From Pantoea sp. WMus005 (GTDB lineage: Bacteria; Pseudomonadota; Gammaproteobacteria; Enterobacterales; Enterobacteriaceae): DNA of 64,000 nucleotides. The stretch's first letter is position 1. The number at the start of each line of letters is the position of its first letter. Below the pieces are notes generated by a model. It made no database searches and was not told where the DNA came from. It was given only the letters and a program-made list of their open reading frames with translations. A program made the position numbers and the translations under genes. Where the stretch lies: positions 248,001 to 312,000 of the forward strand of contig NZ_JACBXU010000003.1 in assembly GCF_013415305.1 (NCBI RefSeq), given 5' to 3'. Below, one piece after another: positions 26,257-35,804 of this stretch.

Positions 26257-26352
26257 TCATTATTATCCGCAGGATCTGTTCATAAATAGCAGTACCGAAG
26301 TAGTACCTATCAATTAAGTTAGTTAATGGTAAACGTAAAATCTGTAGTACCT

Positions 26353-26384
26353 TAAAAGCCCTGGCTATTTCAGTCAGGGCTTTT
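26353..26384. terminator. Isolated terminator-like hairpin
   Basis: AAAAGCCCTG and CAGGGCTTTT form a 10-base stem with an 11-base loop. A/T tracts on both sides make it usable in both directions. No gene is clearly associated. Confidence 0.6.
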
Positions 26385-26560
26385 ATCATTTTGTGATGTC
26401 TGTCAGTTCTTTTCAGGACGTTGATATTAGTAATGACGCTTACCATGGCAACGTGTACCGATAAAAACTCGTTTGAGTCACGTGCGATTTATTTCCCTGC
26501 TATTCTTTCGTCAATTCAACACACTTTTTCCTGCTCAACCCGGCATCAATTTTTAAACCA

Positions 26561-27004
26561 CTATCGATATACAAAGAGTGATTCTACCTTTTCAGCCATG
26601 GACGCCAGTCGTTCACGCAACCACTTATGCCCCTTATGGTGATAGGTTAGGTGATGCCGGGCCATGTTTTGCTGAAGCCAGGGATGCTTAGCGTTAGCAG
26701 CAATATGATCAGAAAAGCACGGATGATCGCTAAACCTCATCCGATAATCAATGGGTAACAGCAGTGGCTGAATGGACTTGTCGCTGCGGCAAGGTCGGCT
26801 AAACGCTAACGGGTGATAAGCTTGATAATTTATGACCAGCGCGTTTTCAGCATGTTGGTTGCCTCTTCCTGCAGGGTTTACTATTAACATAAGCCTCGAA
26901 TAACGCCGCCCTCTTATGTTTGTAATACGAGAAATAGGGTGCGCCGTTTTATGTCTCACAAAATTGATATTTTCAGAAGAGTTTACCTGACAGGTCTGAG
27001 GCAT
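26561..27004 (-). CDS. Possible hypothetical protein in the AT-rich gap
   Basis: A 147-codon frame. I do not recognise it. It has no signal peptide or membrane helix, and it is rich in His and Arg (for example ARHHLTYHHKGHKWLRERL). That second half looks more protein-like than the first, so the real coding part, if any, may be shorter or a fragment. Only a weak AAAAG precedes the ATG. It could be a chance frame; comparison with relatives would settle it. Confidence 0.25.
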   Translation of the reverse strand: MPQTCQVNSSENINFVRHKTAHPISRITNIRGRRYSRLMLIVNPAGRGNQHAENALVINYQAYHPLAFSRPCRSDKSIQPLLLPIDYRMRFSDHPCFSDHIAANAKHPWLQQNMARHHLTYHHKGHKWLRERLASMAEKVESLFVYR

Positions 27005-27315
27005 CTTTTCTATATCGACAATTTTTACCTCTTTATCTTTGTTTCTCTGAGGAACAGAGTCTTTAGTGGTATCGCGCTTCTCGCACCCAATGAGTACCTG
27101 AGCTTAGATCGTGTACAAAAATGTCAGGAAAACTCAATAAATCAGCAAAAATAAATTAATCCTCATTTGAAGTTGGATAAACTTTAAAGTTGAATTCATT
27201 AGATTTAACTTATTGATTTAAATCAATTAAGTTATAACTTTTTATTATTACTATTCACTCATCCATTTAACAGGGGAAAGGTGGGTACTTAAAAAATAAA
27301 AAGAGCTGAAGTCTA

Positions 27316-27342
27316 TATCAACAACCCTATTGGCTGTTGATA
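27316..27342. repeat. Inverted repeat upstream of padC
   Basis: TATCAACAACC and GGCTGTTGATA pair over 11 bases with one mismatch and a 5-base loop, about 330 bases upstream of the padC start. It could be an operator or the terminator of an unseen transcript. Confidence 0.4.
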
Positions 27343-27669
27343 ATGTTGAAAATATATGTATTTATCGTATCAAATTATTTTTCGCTGATTGAATCATGAC
27401 GAATAAATACCCCGTTTAAAATCACTGCATTACCCAGTGTTTCAGGGTGTTGTATGTAAAAGGGTCGCTTTTTTTTGCATCTGTTACGCTGAATGAGGTG
27501 AGGCAGCTTTATTTATTAATTTTACTCCTTTTCCATCGCGAAGGATTTTCGTTTAATGATGGTAAAAAAATCATTCTGCGTCATAGTCAATATTCGCTGA
27601 TTAATTGCGCTATATCTTGTTTTTAAATCATCTGCGTATGTTATGTGCGCTATTACCACAGAGGTTAAA

Positions 27670-28194
27670 ATGTCTACTGAATCTCCAGAGAATATTTCAG
27701 GCGATCTTTCTAAGTTCGTTGGTACGCATTTTGTCTATACCTATGATAATGGCTGGAAATATGAGTGGTACGCTCGTAACGAAACCACCTGCGATTACCG
27801 CATTCATCAGGGATTAGTAGGTGGCCGCTGGGTGACTAACCAGAAGATGCACGCGATTCAGTTCGCCCCGGGCATCTACAAAGTAGACTGGCATGAGCCC
27901 ACCGGCACCTGCGTCAGCCTGCTGTTTGATCTGAATCGCACTCTGGTTCACGGCACTATTTTCTTCCCGCAGTGGATTGCCGGAGAAGGTCAGCACCCGG
28001 AGAAAACTATCTGTTATCAGAATGACTTCATTGAAGATATGCACCGCTTCCGTGATGAAGGTCCGGCCTATCCCTACGTGATCATTCCTGAGTTTGCTAA
28101 AGTCACTTATATGAAAAACGAAGGACCTGATAACGATGAAGTGATCAATCAGGCACCCGGACAGATGCCTGCTGACTATTTTGATGGTAAATGA
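27670..28194 (+). CDS. padC: Phenolic acid decarboxylase
   Basis: 174 residues from the ATG at 27670, which has AGAGG 6 bases upstream; an earlier in-frame start at 27643 lacks a site. The family signature VYTYDNGWKYEWY supplies the paired active-site tyrosines, DYRIHQGLVGGRW the Arg and KVDWHEPTG the Glu. The beta-barrel enzyme works without cofactor and converts p-coumaric, ferulic and caffeic acids to 4-vinyl derivatives, removing toxic plant phenolics. No padR-type regulator gene is next to it. It converges with clcA. Confidence 0.95.
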   Translation: MSTESPENISGDLSKFVGTHFVYTYDNGWKYEWYARNETTCDYRIHQGLVGGRWVTNQKMHAIQFAPGIYKVDWHEPTGTCVSLLFDLNRTLVHGTIFFPQWIAGEGQHPEKTICYQNDFIEDMHRFRDEGPAYPYVIIPEFAKVTYMKNEGPDNDEVINQAPGQMPADYFDGK

Positions 28195-28202
28195 TTAACC
28201 TG

Positions 28203-28229
28203 GCTACCTGCTCATTGTGAGTGGGTAGC
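28203..28229 (+). terminator. Hairpin between padC and clcA, overlapping the clcA stop
   Basis: GCTACCTGCTCA and TGAGTGGGTAGC pair over 12 bases (two non-Watson-Crick positions) with a 3-base loop. The right arm includes the last codons of clcA. It is followed by TTCTGTCT. Confidence 0.5.
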
Positions 28230-29603
28230 TTCTGTCTGACGCGCCAGCGTGCGGGCCAGAATGGATGAATAGAGTGGTTTTCCCCCCAGAAATTGGGCCA
28301 GCAGTGTCGCCCCAAGACAGGTAATAATCATCGGCAATATCAGCTGATAGTTATCGGTCATCTCCAGCACCAGCACAATCCCTGTCAGCGGTGCTCTTAC
28401 CGATGCTGCAAACAGTGCGCCCATTCCCGCAATTGCAAAGGTGCCTGCTTCCAGATGATAAAACGGGAACAGGTCTGTCATTGCCACCCCAAAGGCGGTT
28501 CCGAGCAGCGTTCCCAGTGCCAGCATTGGCGCAAAAATACCGCCCGGAGCCCCTGAGCCAAAACAGAGCAGTGTTGTTACCAGTCTGACCAAAAAAACAA
28601 CCAGCAGCAGGGCGAAAGGGAACACACCATGAACTGCCTGTGGAATCAGCGATGAACCTCCGCCTGCCCCAGGTGCGAACAGTAGAGCCAGAATACCGCA
28701 GCCGCCGCCAAGCAAAGCACCCGCCAGCACCACGCGTGCTGTTTTACCGGCATAAAGGCGGGCAAAAAGATCCTGAGTTATAAATATCAGGCGATTAAAC
28801 AGCACGCCGACCATGCCGATGATCATGCCGAGCACCAGATAGAGCCACAGCGTTTGCACCGGTGCATCAGCCAGCTTGCCCACAGAGATTACCGCCTGTC
28901 CGCCGTTGAAACAGCGAAAAACGATGCTCGCCATAATCACGCCGGTAAACACGGCTTTGATCGAAATCAGGTTATAACGGAACTGCGGACGCATCTCCTC
29001 GATGATAAACAGGATGCCCGCCAGCGGCGCATTAAACGCCGCCGCAAGACCGGCCGCCGCACCGGTTGCCAGCAGCGTATGACGTGCTTCATTGCTGCGC
29101 ATCCCCAGAATATCGATGACCATGCGGCCAATGTTGCCACCCAGCTGCACCGTTGGGCCTTCCCGTCCCAGCACCATCCCGGCACCCAGCGTGCCCAGAC
29201 CGCCAAAGAATTTCACCGGGATCACCCGCCACCAGCGAACCGGCCTCAGCTCTTCCAGCGCACCTTCAATTTCAGGAATACCGGAACCGCCCGCTTCGGG
29301 AGCGAAGCGTCGTACCAGGAAATAACCTACCATCGCCAGCAGAGCTGAGATGGCAAAGGCCGCGGCATAAAGCATCCAGCCCTGAAACTGTTCAGGCGTC
29401 AGCGTGTCGGCGCGCCACTGCTGTATTGCCTCAACGGACCGGGCAAACGCCACGCCCGCCAGGCCAACCAGTGTACCGACCAGTGCGGCGCAGAACAGCA
29501 TCGCCAGCGGCGTTTTATCCCGATGTAGCAGGGCGCGAAACATCCGGCTGCGCGCCGCGATGGAGCGGGGAACATAAACAGGCTGCGGTGATTCTTCATT
29601 CAT
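28212..29603 (-). CDS. clcA: ClC-type H+/Cl- exchange transporter ClcA
   Basis: 463 residues from the ATG at 29603 (the frame can be extended to a TTG at 29666, beyond the family's N-terminus). All ClC motifs are present: GSGIPE, GREGPT with the gating Glu, IIEEMRP with the proton Glu, [14 protein letters not shown] and the late Tyr in GGKPLYS. It is an inner-membrane 2Cl-/1H+ antiporter that supports extreme acid resistance in E. coli. No clear ribosome site is visible before the ATG. It is convergent with padC. Confidence 0.95.
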   Translation of the reverse strand: MNEESPQPVYVPRSIAARSRMFRALLHRDKTPLAMLFCAALVGTLVGLAGVAFARSVEAIQQWRADTLTPEQFQGWMLYAAAFAISALLAMVGYFLVRRFAPEAGGSGIPEIEGALEELRPVRWWRVIPVKFFGGLGTLGAGMVLGREGPTVQLGGNIGRMVIDILGMRSNEARHTLLATGAAAGLAAAFNAPLAGILFIIEEMRPQFRYNLISIKAVFTGVIMASIVFRCFNGGQAVISVGKLADAPVQTLWLYLVLGMIIGMVGVLFNRLIFITQDLFARLYAGKTARVVLAGALLGGGCGILALLFAPGAGGGSSLIPQAVHGVFPFALLLVVFLVRLVTTLLCFGSGAPGGIFAPMLALGTLLGTAFGVAMTDLFPFYHLEAGTFAIAGMGALFAASVRAPLTGIVLVLEMTDNYQLILPMIITCLGATLLAQFLGGKPLYSSILARTLARQTEATHSQ

Positions 29604-29698
29604 TGAGAGAGATTCTTGTTCAACCAGACCAGCGTGCCAGTTTACTGAGTGATAATGTGAAAACAAACGGCAGGATCAATTTCAACGGAGTAAAAGTG

Positions 29699-30007
29699 TT
29701 AATCGGTTTGTGGTGGACAAACCACTTGAGCTATGCGTTCGCGGTAGGCTGGATTGTCCTGATTTTTTAGCGCCTGAACCGCTGCGGTCAGCGTGACCTG
29801 ATTCTGTTTCAGGTTGGGCTTATCATTGAGAAATGTCTGGCGCAATTGTTCGTCAGAAGTCGCTGGCGGAAGTTGACACTTCTGGCGCAGGTCGTCGGTA
29901 ATTTGCTGCTTACGCAGCGCAAATTTCAGCGTGTCATAGGGCGCGGCTGCCACAACAAGTGGACTTAATAGCGGCAGAATAAACAGCGTATTGAGGATCA
30001 CGTTCAT
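29699..30007 (-). CDS. Small periplasmic protein of unknown function
   Basis: 102 residues with a signal peptide (cleaved near VAA-AP). The mature part has two cysteines (about positions 44 and 97) that could form a disulfide. A helix-rich centre follows (DDLRQKCQLPPATSDEQL...). I do not recognise the family. AGGAGA precedes the ATG. It is divergent from the flavin monooxygenase gene and lies upstream of clcA in the same direction. Confidence 0.75.
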   Translation of the reverse strand: MNVILNTLFILPLLSPLVVAAAPYDTLKFALRKQQITDDLRQKCQLPPATSDEQLRQTFLNDKPNLKQNQVTLTAAVQALKNQDNPAYRERIAQVVCPPQTD

Positions 30008-30164
30008 GATGATCTCCTGGCTGCGGATTGCGTCTTCGGCAGTTTTCAGTTGAGTTTAATCGCATTGAGTGATTAGCCTGAGCACAGCACCATTGACCGA
30101 CTGCGGTTAGTTCGCAACGGCTGGCATAATTATCATAGCAATACTGGCGTGACAGGGAGCTGAC

Positions 30165-31391
30165 ATGCAGCCACATTCCACTGAAATTATTACCGCTGAC
30201 TGCTGTATTGTCGGCGGTGGCCCGGCCGGATTGATGCTGGGCTATCTTTTTGCCCGCGCAGGTCTGCGCATCGTGGTGATTGAAAAGCACGCCGATTTTC
30301 TCCACGATTTTCGCGGAGACACCATCCACCCCTCGACGCTGGAGATTATGCATCAGCTCGGTCTGCTGGAATCTTTCCTGACGTTGCCGCATCAGCGTGC
30401 CGAAAAGCTGGAGGCGGAAATTGCAGGACAGAGTATTACAATGGCCGATTTCTCACGTTTGCCGGTTAAATGCCGATTTATCGCTTTTATGCCGCAGTGG
30501 GATTTCCTGAACTTTATGGCAGAGCAGAGCGCCCGTTACGCGGGCTTCAGCCTGCTGCAATCGACTTCGTTTGAGTCCCTGACGTTGGAAAATGGCACGG
30601 TCAGTGGCGTGACGGCCTCACGCGGTAATCAGCAGCTGCATATCACCTGTAAACTGGTGGTCGGTGCAGATGGCCGCCATTCGCGGGTGCGCGAAGCGGC
30701 CGGACTCACCGGTCAGGAATTTGGCGCAGCGCGCGATGTCATCTGGTTCCGCTTAAGTAAGCAGCCGCACGATCCCGAACTGGGCATGGGTCATAAAGGA
30801 CCACGGCAGAACTTTATCGTTATCGATCGTGGCAACTACTGGCAATGTGGGCTGACGATCCCGAAAGGGGAGTTTGAGGCTAAACAGGTCGCCGGACTCG
30901 ACGCGTTTAAAGCAGAAGTGGCCGCACTATCGCCTTTTGAAGCGACGCGCATGGCGGAGATCACCCACTGGGAAGCGTTTAAGCTGCTGTCGATAAAGAT
31001 TGACCGGCTGGATAAGTGGGCAAAACCCGGCGTGCTCTGCATTGGTGATGCTGCACATGCTATGTCACCGATTGGCGGCGTTGGCGTTAATCTGGCGATT
31101 CAGGATGCCGTAGCGACGGCGAACCTTCTGAGTGCCCCCCTGAAGCGGGGTGAACTGCAGCCACGCGATCTGGAAAAAGTGCAGAAGCGTCGTCAGTTCC
31201 CCACTGTCGCCACACAATTTTTGCAGATCAAAATGAGCCGAAACAAAGCGAAAAGGAAACCTACGGGAAGCAGCAAGGTTCCCGCCATAATCCAGCGCCT
31301 GCCGTTCCTGCGTTTTGTGCTGGGGCGCCTGATTGGTCTTGGCTTCAGGACGGAATCGCCACAGATCGCGCGCGTAAAAGAAGAGCGTTAA
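30165..31391 (+). CDS. FAD-dependent monooxygenase (group A flavoprotein hydroxylase)
   Basis: 408 residues. The FAD dinucleotide motif is IVGGGPAGLMLGYLFARAG; the DG motif is VVGADGRHSRVREAAG; and the GD motif is LCIGDAAHAMSPIGGVGVNL, where the FAD ribityl is held. This is the layout of p-hydroxybenzoate-hydroxylase-type enzymes that hydroxylate aromatic or other ring compounds with NAD(P)H and O2. The C-terminus is short and basic. The RGDTIHPSTLEIM segment matches a bacterial subgroup of FAD_binding_3 proteins. The substrate is unknown. GGGAG precedes the ATG. Confidence 0.9.
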   Translation: MQPHSTEIITADCCIVGGGPAGLMLGYLFARAGLRIVVIEKHADFLHDFRGDTIHPSTLEIMHQLGLLESFLTLPHQRAEKLEAEIAGQSITMADFSRLPVKCRFIAFMPQWDFLNFMAEQSARYAGFSLLQSTSFESLTLENGTVSGVTASRGNQQLHITCKLVVGADGRHSRVREAAGLTGQEFGAARDVIWFRLSKQPHDPELGMGHKGPRQNFIVIDRGNYWQCGLTIPKGEFEAKQVAGLDAFKAEVAALSPFEATRMAEITHWEAFKLLSIKIDRLDKWAKPGVLCIGDAAHAMSPIGGVGVNLAIQDAVATANLLSAPLKRGELQPRDLEKVQKRRQFPTVATQFLQIKMSRNKAKRKPTGSSKVPAIIQRLPFLRFVLGRLIGLGFRTESPQIARVKEER

Positions 31392-31543
31392 ATGATTTCG
31401 ACAGCGATTCTATATCGTGCGACACTGTTTCGCTGTGAAAGTACTGTCAGGTTGAGCCGCTATTCATCTGATAATTGGGCGCTAATTGAGCATTGTTAAG
31501 CTAAATTATTTTCGATTTTTGCGCCTGCATAAGAGAGGTTTCA

Positions 31544-33316
31544 GTGCATAACGAGCAAAATGGCAGCGATGTAAAACGTCGGAGCGCAATCAGGGCACTT
31601 TTGTCTCCGGACGAAGCCCGGGATAAAGTGCTGCAGAGATTTGTTAATCTCGCCAGCCAGGTGCTGGGTATTTCAGGCAGCTTCATTTCGATTATTGACG
31701 ATCATAATCAATACATTAAAGCATCACGGAACTTCGATCTTAAACAATCGACCCGGGATGAATCTCTTTGCCGCCACGTTATCGATGGGGATGGGCATCT
31801 TGTGGTGGTGGACACGTTACTGGACGAGCGCTTTGTGACGCATCCCTTCGTTAAAGGGGAGCCGCATATTCGCTTCTATGCTGGTGTCTCTCTGCAGAAT
31901 CTCGACGGTGCGACGCTGGGTACGCTTTGTGTGACCGACACGCAGCCACATTCCTTCAGTGAAGAGAAACTCGTCACGCTGCGTTCGCTGGCTACGCTGG
32001 TAACCTCTTTTCTGGATGTCTGGAATAACGCAGGTTATGCTGACGTTATTACACACCTCCCGAATCGCCCACGCCTGATTCGTGATATTCAGCAACTGAC
32101 GCTTACTGCACCCCATAGCCGCTTTCGCCTGATTCTTATCGACTGCCTCGACATCATTCGCGCATATGAGCTTACCCGCGCGGTGGGTATTGGACCGATG
32201 GAGAAACTTCTGAAACAGATGGCACAGGATGTCGCACATCGGCTCAATCTGGCTGAAAATGACACGCTTTACTCTTTTGCCCCCGGCCGTTATGCGATCG
32301 TTCAGCCTTATTCAGGCCGTTTTACCGCACATAATTTACCCGACCTGTTTAAGGGCATGAAGGCCGATCTGTCAGAAAATATCACGCTCGACCTGGATGT
32401 TTTTGCCGGTGAAACAGAGTTTGTACCGGGTAAGATGGATGCCAACGAAACGGTGCGTCAGGCTGTGAGTGCGCTGCATGAGGGGATTGATGAAAACATC
32501 AGTGCGATGTGTTTTGAACAGAGTTACGACTCGCGACGCACCGATGACTTCATGATCATGAACGACCTGGCTCAGGCGCTGAATAAAGACGAAGAGCTTT
32601 ACCTGGCCTGGCAGCCAAAAGTCTGTCTCAAAACCGGTAAAACGGTCGGGCTGGAGGCGCTGATCCGCTGGAATCACCCTGAGCGGGGCGAGCTCTTCCC
32701 ATCAGAATTTATCCCGTTAGCGGGTAAAACTAACCTGATCTCCGATCTGACTAACTGGGTTATCGACCATACCGTTGAACAGCTGGCGCGCTGGAATCGT
32801 GAGTATGACCTGATTCCGGTCTCGATCAACGTCAGTGAGCGCGACTTCGCAAAAGCGGATTTTGCCGACAAGCTGGTGGCGAAATTAGCGGCGGCTCAGT
32901 TGCCCAACGCTATCCTGGGCATTGAGTGTCTGGAAAATGAGTTAATCACCAAAAGCGATGTGGCGATTAAAGGGCTGGTAGCGCTGAAATCCAGGGGCTT
33001 TGTGATATCACTGGATGATTTCGGCACCGGCTACAGCAACATCAGCTATCTGCAGGATATTCCGCTCGATGTGATCAAGATCGACCGGTCACTCATCTCA
33101 CGTATGGGTGAAGATGATGCATCGAAAATCATTGTCAGATGTATTATTCAGATGCTCAAAGAACTGAATTACACCGTGCTTGCCGAGGGCGTCGAGGCAG
33201 AAGCAACCCTGGGATTGCTGAAAGCTTACGGTTGCGATCAAATCCAGGGCTACTTCTTCTCAAAACCGCTGCCCGCCAGCGATATTGAACACTGGTTGTA
33301 TCCGAAGTCACGCTAG
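31544..33316 (+). CDS. GAF / degenerate GGDEF / EAL c-di-GMP phosphodiesterase
   Basis: 590 residues beginning with GTG after GAGAGG. A GAF sensor domain (about residues 25-165; SLCRHVIDGDGHLVVVDTL) is followed by a GGDEF-like domain in which the GGDEF motif is replaced by FAPGRYAIV, so it should not make c-di-GMP. The C-terminal EAL domain (about 345-590) is intact: LEALIRWNHP, INVSERDF, ECLENELI, SLDDFGTGYSN, IKIDRSLI and AEGVEAEA. It likely hydrolyses c-di-GMP in response to a GAF ligand. No membrane segment. Confidence 0.92.
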   Translation: MHNEQNGSDVKRRSAIRALLSPDEARDKVLQRFVNLASQVLGISGSFISIIDDHNQYIKASRNFDLKQSTRDESLCRHVIDGDGHLVVVDTLLDERFVTHPFVKGEPHIRFYAGVSLQNLDGATLGTLCVTDTQPHSFSEEKLVTLRSLATLVTSFLDVWNNAGYADVITHLPNRPRLIRDIQQLTLTAPHSRFRLILIDCLDIIRAYELTRAVGIGPMEKLLKQMAQDVAHRLNLAENDTLYSFAPGRYAIVQPYSGRFTAHNLPDLFKGMKADLSENITLDLDVFAGETEFVPGKMDANETVRQAVSALHEGIDENISAMCFEQSYDSRRTDDFMIMNDLAQALNKDEELYLAWQPKVCLKTGKTVGLEALIRWNHPERGELFPSEFIPLAGKTNLISDLTNWVIDHTVEQLARWNREYDLIPVSINVSERDFAKADFADKLVAKLAAAQLPNAILGIECLENELITKSDVAIKGLVALKSRGFVISLDDFGTGYSNISYLQDIPLDVIKIDRSLISRMGEDDASKIIVRCIIQMLKELNYTVLAEGVEAEATLGLLKAYGCDQIQGYFFSKPLPASDIEHWLYPKSR

Positions 33317-33322
33317 TAACCT

Positions 33323-33350
33323 GCCCGCAGCATTCGCTGCGGGCTCTCTT
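33323..33350. terminator. Terminator between the EAL gene and thiY
   Basis: GCCCGCAGC and GCTGCGGGC form a perfect 9-base stem with a 4-base loop between convergent genes, followed by TCTCTT. Confidence 0.75.
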
Positions 33351-33351
33351 A

Positions 33352-34299
33352 TCACTCACTGCCGATGGCGTAGCGCTCTACCGGGGTAATGCTTTTAATC
33401 AGCTTATTATCAAACAGAAATTGCTCATAAGCCTGATAACGTGCGCGATCCAGTTTAGCCGGGTCGGCTGCGAACAGCGGCAGGGTGGCACGCCATGCCT
33501 GATGGTTTAACGGCGTGTTCAGTTCCGGATGGGCCCGGACAAACGTCAGCCAGTTCTGCTCGGGATGCGCCTGCAATTCTGCATTTCCCTTCTTCAGTGC
33601 CCGCAGAAATTTCTGGATTTTCTCCGGGTGGGCTTCATCACGGTTAGCAACGATAATCAGCTCATCATAGGCCGGAACACCATAATCTTCGACGTTAAGC
33701 ACCACCGGCGCTTTGCCCGCAAGTTTCATCTCCAGGGCTTCAATATTGCGATAGCCGCCTATCACTGCATCCACCTGGCCTGTCATTAGCGCGCTGGTGA
33801 GCTGAAAATTGACGTTAACCAGCTTCACCTGATTGGCGTTGACCCCATCATGGGCCAGCATAGTCGTCAGCGTCGCCTGCTCAATGCCGCTGACCGAGTA
33901 GCCGATGCGCTTCCCTTTTAAATCTGCCGGTTTTTTTACTGTTTTGTCTAACGTCATCAGCGTGTTCAGCGGCGTGTTAATCAGCGTACCCACCCGCATC
34001 AGCGGCAGGCCCTGGTCGGCGAAAAAATGCAGCTGCGGCTGATAGGTAATGGCTAAGTCCGCCTGTTTAGCTGCCACCAGACGTGGTGGCAGCGCCGGAT
34101 CGGAAGGCGGCACGATGTTTACATCCAGCCCTTCAGCTGCAAACGCACCGGTCTGTTGCGCCACCATGATAGGTGCGTGATCGGGATTAATATACCAGTC
34201 GAGCACCAGCGTCAGTTTTTCCATCGCCTGAGCCTGAGTGGCTAAGGCGGCGCTGAACAGCAGGGTAAACAGAGGCAGTTTAGTCATGAGTTTTCTCAT
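33352..34299 (-). CDS. thiY: Thiamine-precursor ABC transporter, substrate-binding protein
   Basis: 315 residues with a signal peptide (QAQA-ME). It is an NMT1/THI5-like periplasmic binding protein: LTLVLDWYINPDHAPIMVAQQTGAF at the mature N-terminus binds the pyrimidine in this family. Context decides the name: last gene of the tenA-thiZ-thiX-thiY operon behind a TPP riboswitch. ThiY binds formylaminopyrimidine or a related hydroxymethylpyrimidine precursor. The proposed start lacks a good ribosome site; an in-frame ATG at 34287 is an alternative. Confidence 0.9.
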   Translation of the reverse strand: MRKLMTKLPLFTLLFSAALATQAQAMEKLTLVLDWYINPDHAPIMVAQQTGAFAAEGLDVNIVPPSDPALPPRLVAAKQADLAITYQPQLHFFADQGLPLMRVGTLINTPLNTLMTLDKTVKKPADLKGKRIGYSVSGIEQATLTTMLAHDGVNANQVKLVNVNFQLTSALMTGQVDAVIGGYRNIEALEMKLAGKAPVVLNVEDYGVPAYDELIIVANRDEAHPEKIQKFLRALKKGNAELQAHPEQNWLTFVRAHPELNTPLNHQAWRATLPLFAADPAKLDRARYQAYEQFLFDNKLIKSITPVERYAIGSE

Positions 34300-34311
34300 C
34301 TTTGGAGGTCA

Positions 34312-35067
34312 TTAAATTGTCTCGGGAGCCCAGGAAATCAGGCGGCGCAGCAGGAAGTCGATAGTCAGCCACAGGCCCAGCGTCATCAGCACCAGAATGA
34401 AAAGCGCAGCGAAACAGAGGTCGCTCTGCATCCGTGCGTTAGCATTCAGCATTACGAAGCCCAGCCCTTCGGCTGAGCCAACCCATTCACCGATGATTGC
34501 CCCGATTGGCGCGACGGCCGCCGCCATCCGCAGCCCTGAACCCAGCGCGGGCAGCGCGGCTAACAGTCGGACATGACGCAGTTGTGAGGCACGTGAAGCG
34601 CCCATCGTTCGAGCCAGATCGAGATAGCCGGGGGTGACGCGGCGCAGTCCATCAAAAAAGCTGGAGGTTACCGGAAAGAAGATCACCAGCACGGCCATCG
34701 CGACTTTGGCGCCTATGCCAAAGCCAAACCAGAGCACCAGCAAAGGCGCCAGGGCAAACACCGGAATCGCCTGGCTGGTGATTACCAGCGGCATCATCCA
34801 GCGCTGTAACCATGGCGAAAATGTCATGCCCAGCGCCAGCGCGCCACCCAGCAGCACGCCGAGCGCCATGCCGCTGAGGATTTCGGTCAGGGTAATCAGC
34901 GTGTGATGGCTGAGATAGTCAGCGTTCTGCCACAGCGCGGCGGCGACCGCAGCGGGCGAGGGCAGCAGAAACGCCGGAATGGTGGTCAGCGTGGCGAGCC
35001 ACCACAGCGTAATCAGTCCGGTAAACAGCGTCGCGCCCCGGCGAATACCGGTAAAATGGTTTCTCAT
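34312..35067 (-). CDS. thiX: Thiamine-precursor ABC transporter, permease
   Basis: 251 residues from the ATG at 35067, which overlaps the thiZ stop as ATGA and has AGGA upstream; the frame extends to 35082 without support. About six membrane helices. The EAA loop that docks the ATPase is LDLARTMGASRASQLRHVRL. Binding-protein-dependent permease of the SsuC/TauC/ThiX type, working with ThiY and ThiZ. Confidence 0.93.
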   Translation of the reverse strand: MRNHFTGIRRGATLFTGLITLWWLATLTTIPAFLLPSPAAVAAALWQNADYLSHHTLITLTEILSGMALGVLLGGALALGMTFSPWLQRWMMPLVITSQAIPVFALAPLLVLWFGFGIGAKVAMAVLVIFFPVTSSFFDGLRRVTPGYLDLARTMGASRASQLRHVRLLAALPALGSGLRMAAAVAPIGAIIGEWVGSAEGLGFVMLNANARMQSDLCFAALFILVLMTLGLWLTIDFLLRRLISWAPETI

Positions 35068-35804
35068 CGGACTATCCTGCACAGCTGCTTCAGTAACGCG
35101 GAGTGACTCTGGATGACATGGATGTCGTCTGGAGCCCGCGGTGGCTGACCCTGCAGAGGCGTGCAGGCTTCTATCCCCGCCACACCTATCACCAGCAGAT
35201 GATGACTGAGTCGGCAGGCTTCTGCGGCATCATGAGTAATTAACAGCACGGTATGCCCGACCAGCACTTCTGCGGCCAGCGTCTGTATCTGACTGCGTGT
35301 TAGTGCATCCAGCGCGGAAAACGGCTCATCCATCAGCACAATGGGCTGACGGGTGTAAAGAGTACGGGCCAGCGCGGCACGCTGACGCATCCCGCCGGAG
35401 AGCGTCGCGGGTCGTGCGCGGGCATATTTGCTTAGGCCCACCCGCTCCAGCAGATGCTGCGCCCAGTCATGGTCGGCTTTCTCGCCCTTCAGGCGACTGG
35501 CGAGGCAGACATTCTGTTGCACTGTGAGCCAGGGATAGAGCAGATCCTGTTGTCCCATCCAGGCGATGCGACCGGTCAGCGGCAGACCGTCGCTACCGCT
35601 AATCTGTCCGGAAGTCGGTGGCGTCAGACCGGCAATGACCCGCATCAGGCTGCTTTTACCAACGCCGCTGGCACCCAGTAAAGCGGTAAATGCACCGCCC
35701 GCAATCTCCAGATCAAGCTGGCTGAAAAGTTGCTGCTGACCCAGCGTCAGGCAGAGCTGGCGAATGGAAATACCAGGCGGCACGCCATCAACAGGCGGGT
35801 TCAT
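35064..35804 (-). CDS. thiZ: Thiamine-precursor ABC transporter, ATPase
   Basis: 246 residues with Walker A GASGVGKSS, signature LSGGMRQRAALART, Walker B IVLMDEPFSALD and H-loop LLITHD. It overlaps tenA by 4 bases (ATGA) at its start and thiX at its end, so the four genes are tightly coupled. The last ~50 residues beyond the H-loop are short. It energises uptake of the pyrimidine precursor. Confidence 0.94.
   Translation of the reverse strand: MNPPVDGVPPGISIRQLCLTLGQQQLFSQLDLEIAGGAFTALLGASGVGKSSLMRVIAGLTPPTSGQISGSDGLPLTGRIAWMGQQDLLYPWLTVQQNVCLASRLKGEKADHDWAQHLLERVGLSKYARARPATLSGGMRQRAALARTLYTRQPIVLMDEPFSALDALTRSQIQTLAAEVLVGHTVLLITHDAAEACRLSHHLLVIGVAGIEACTPLQGQPPRAPDDIHVIQSHSALLKQLCRIVR

Larger units (their letters stand above)
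25654..27669. other. 2-kb AT-rich region without a convincing gene
   Basis: This is the largest gap in the window and is clearly AT-rich, with many stop codons in all frames. I see a promoter-like sequence near 25822, a short frame at 26119-26256, a terminator-like hairpin at 26353-26384, one longer minus-strand frame (26561-27004) and an inverted repeat at 27316-27342. The odd palindrome ATCGCGTCGCGAT lies at 26040-26052. The last ~200 bases presumably hold the padC promoter. The rest is unexplained and may be decayed foreign DNA. Confidence 0.6.
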
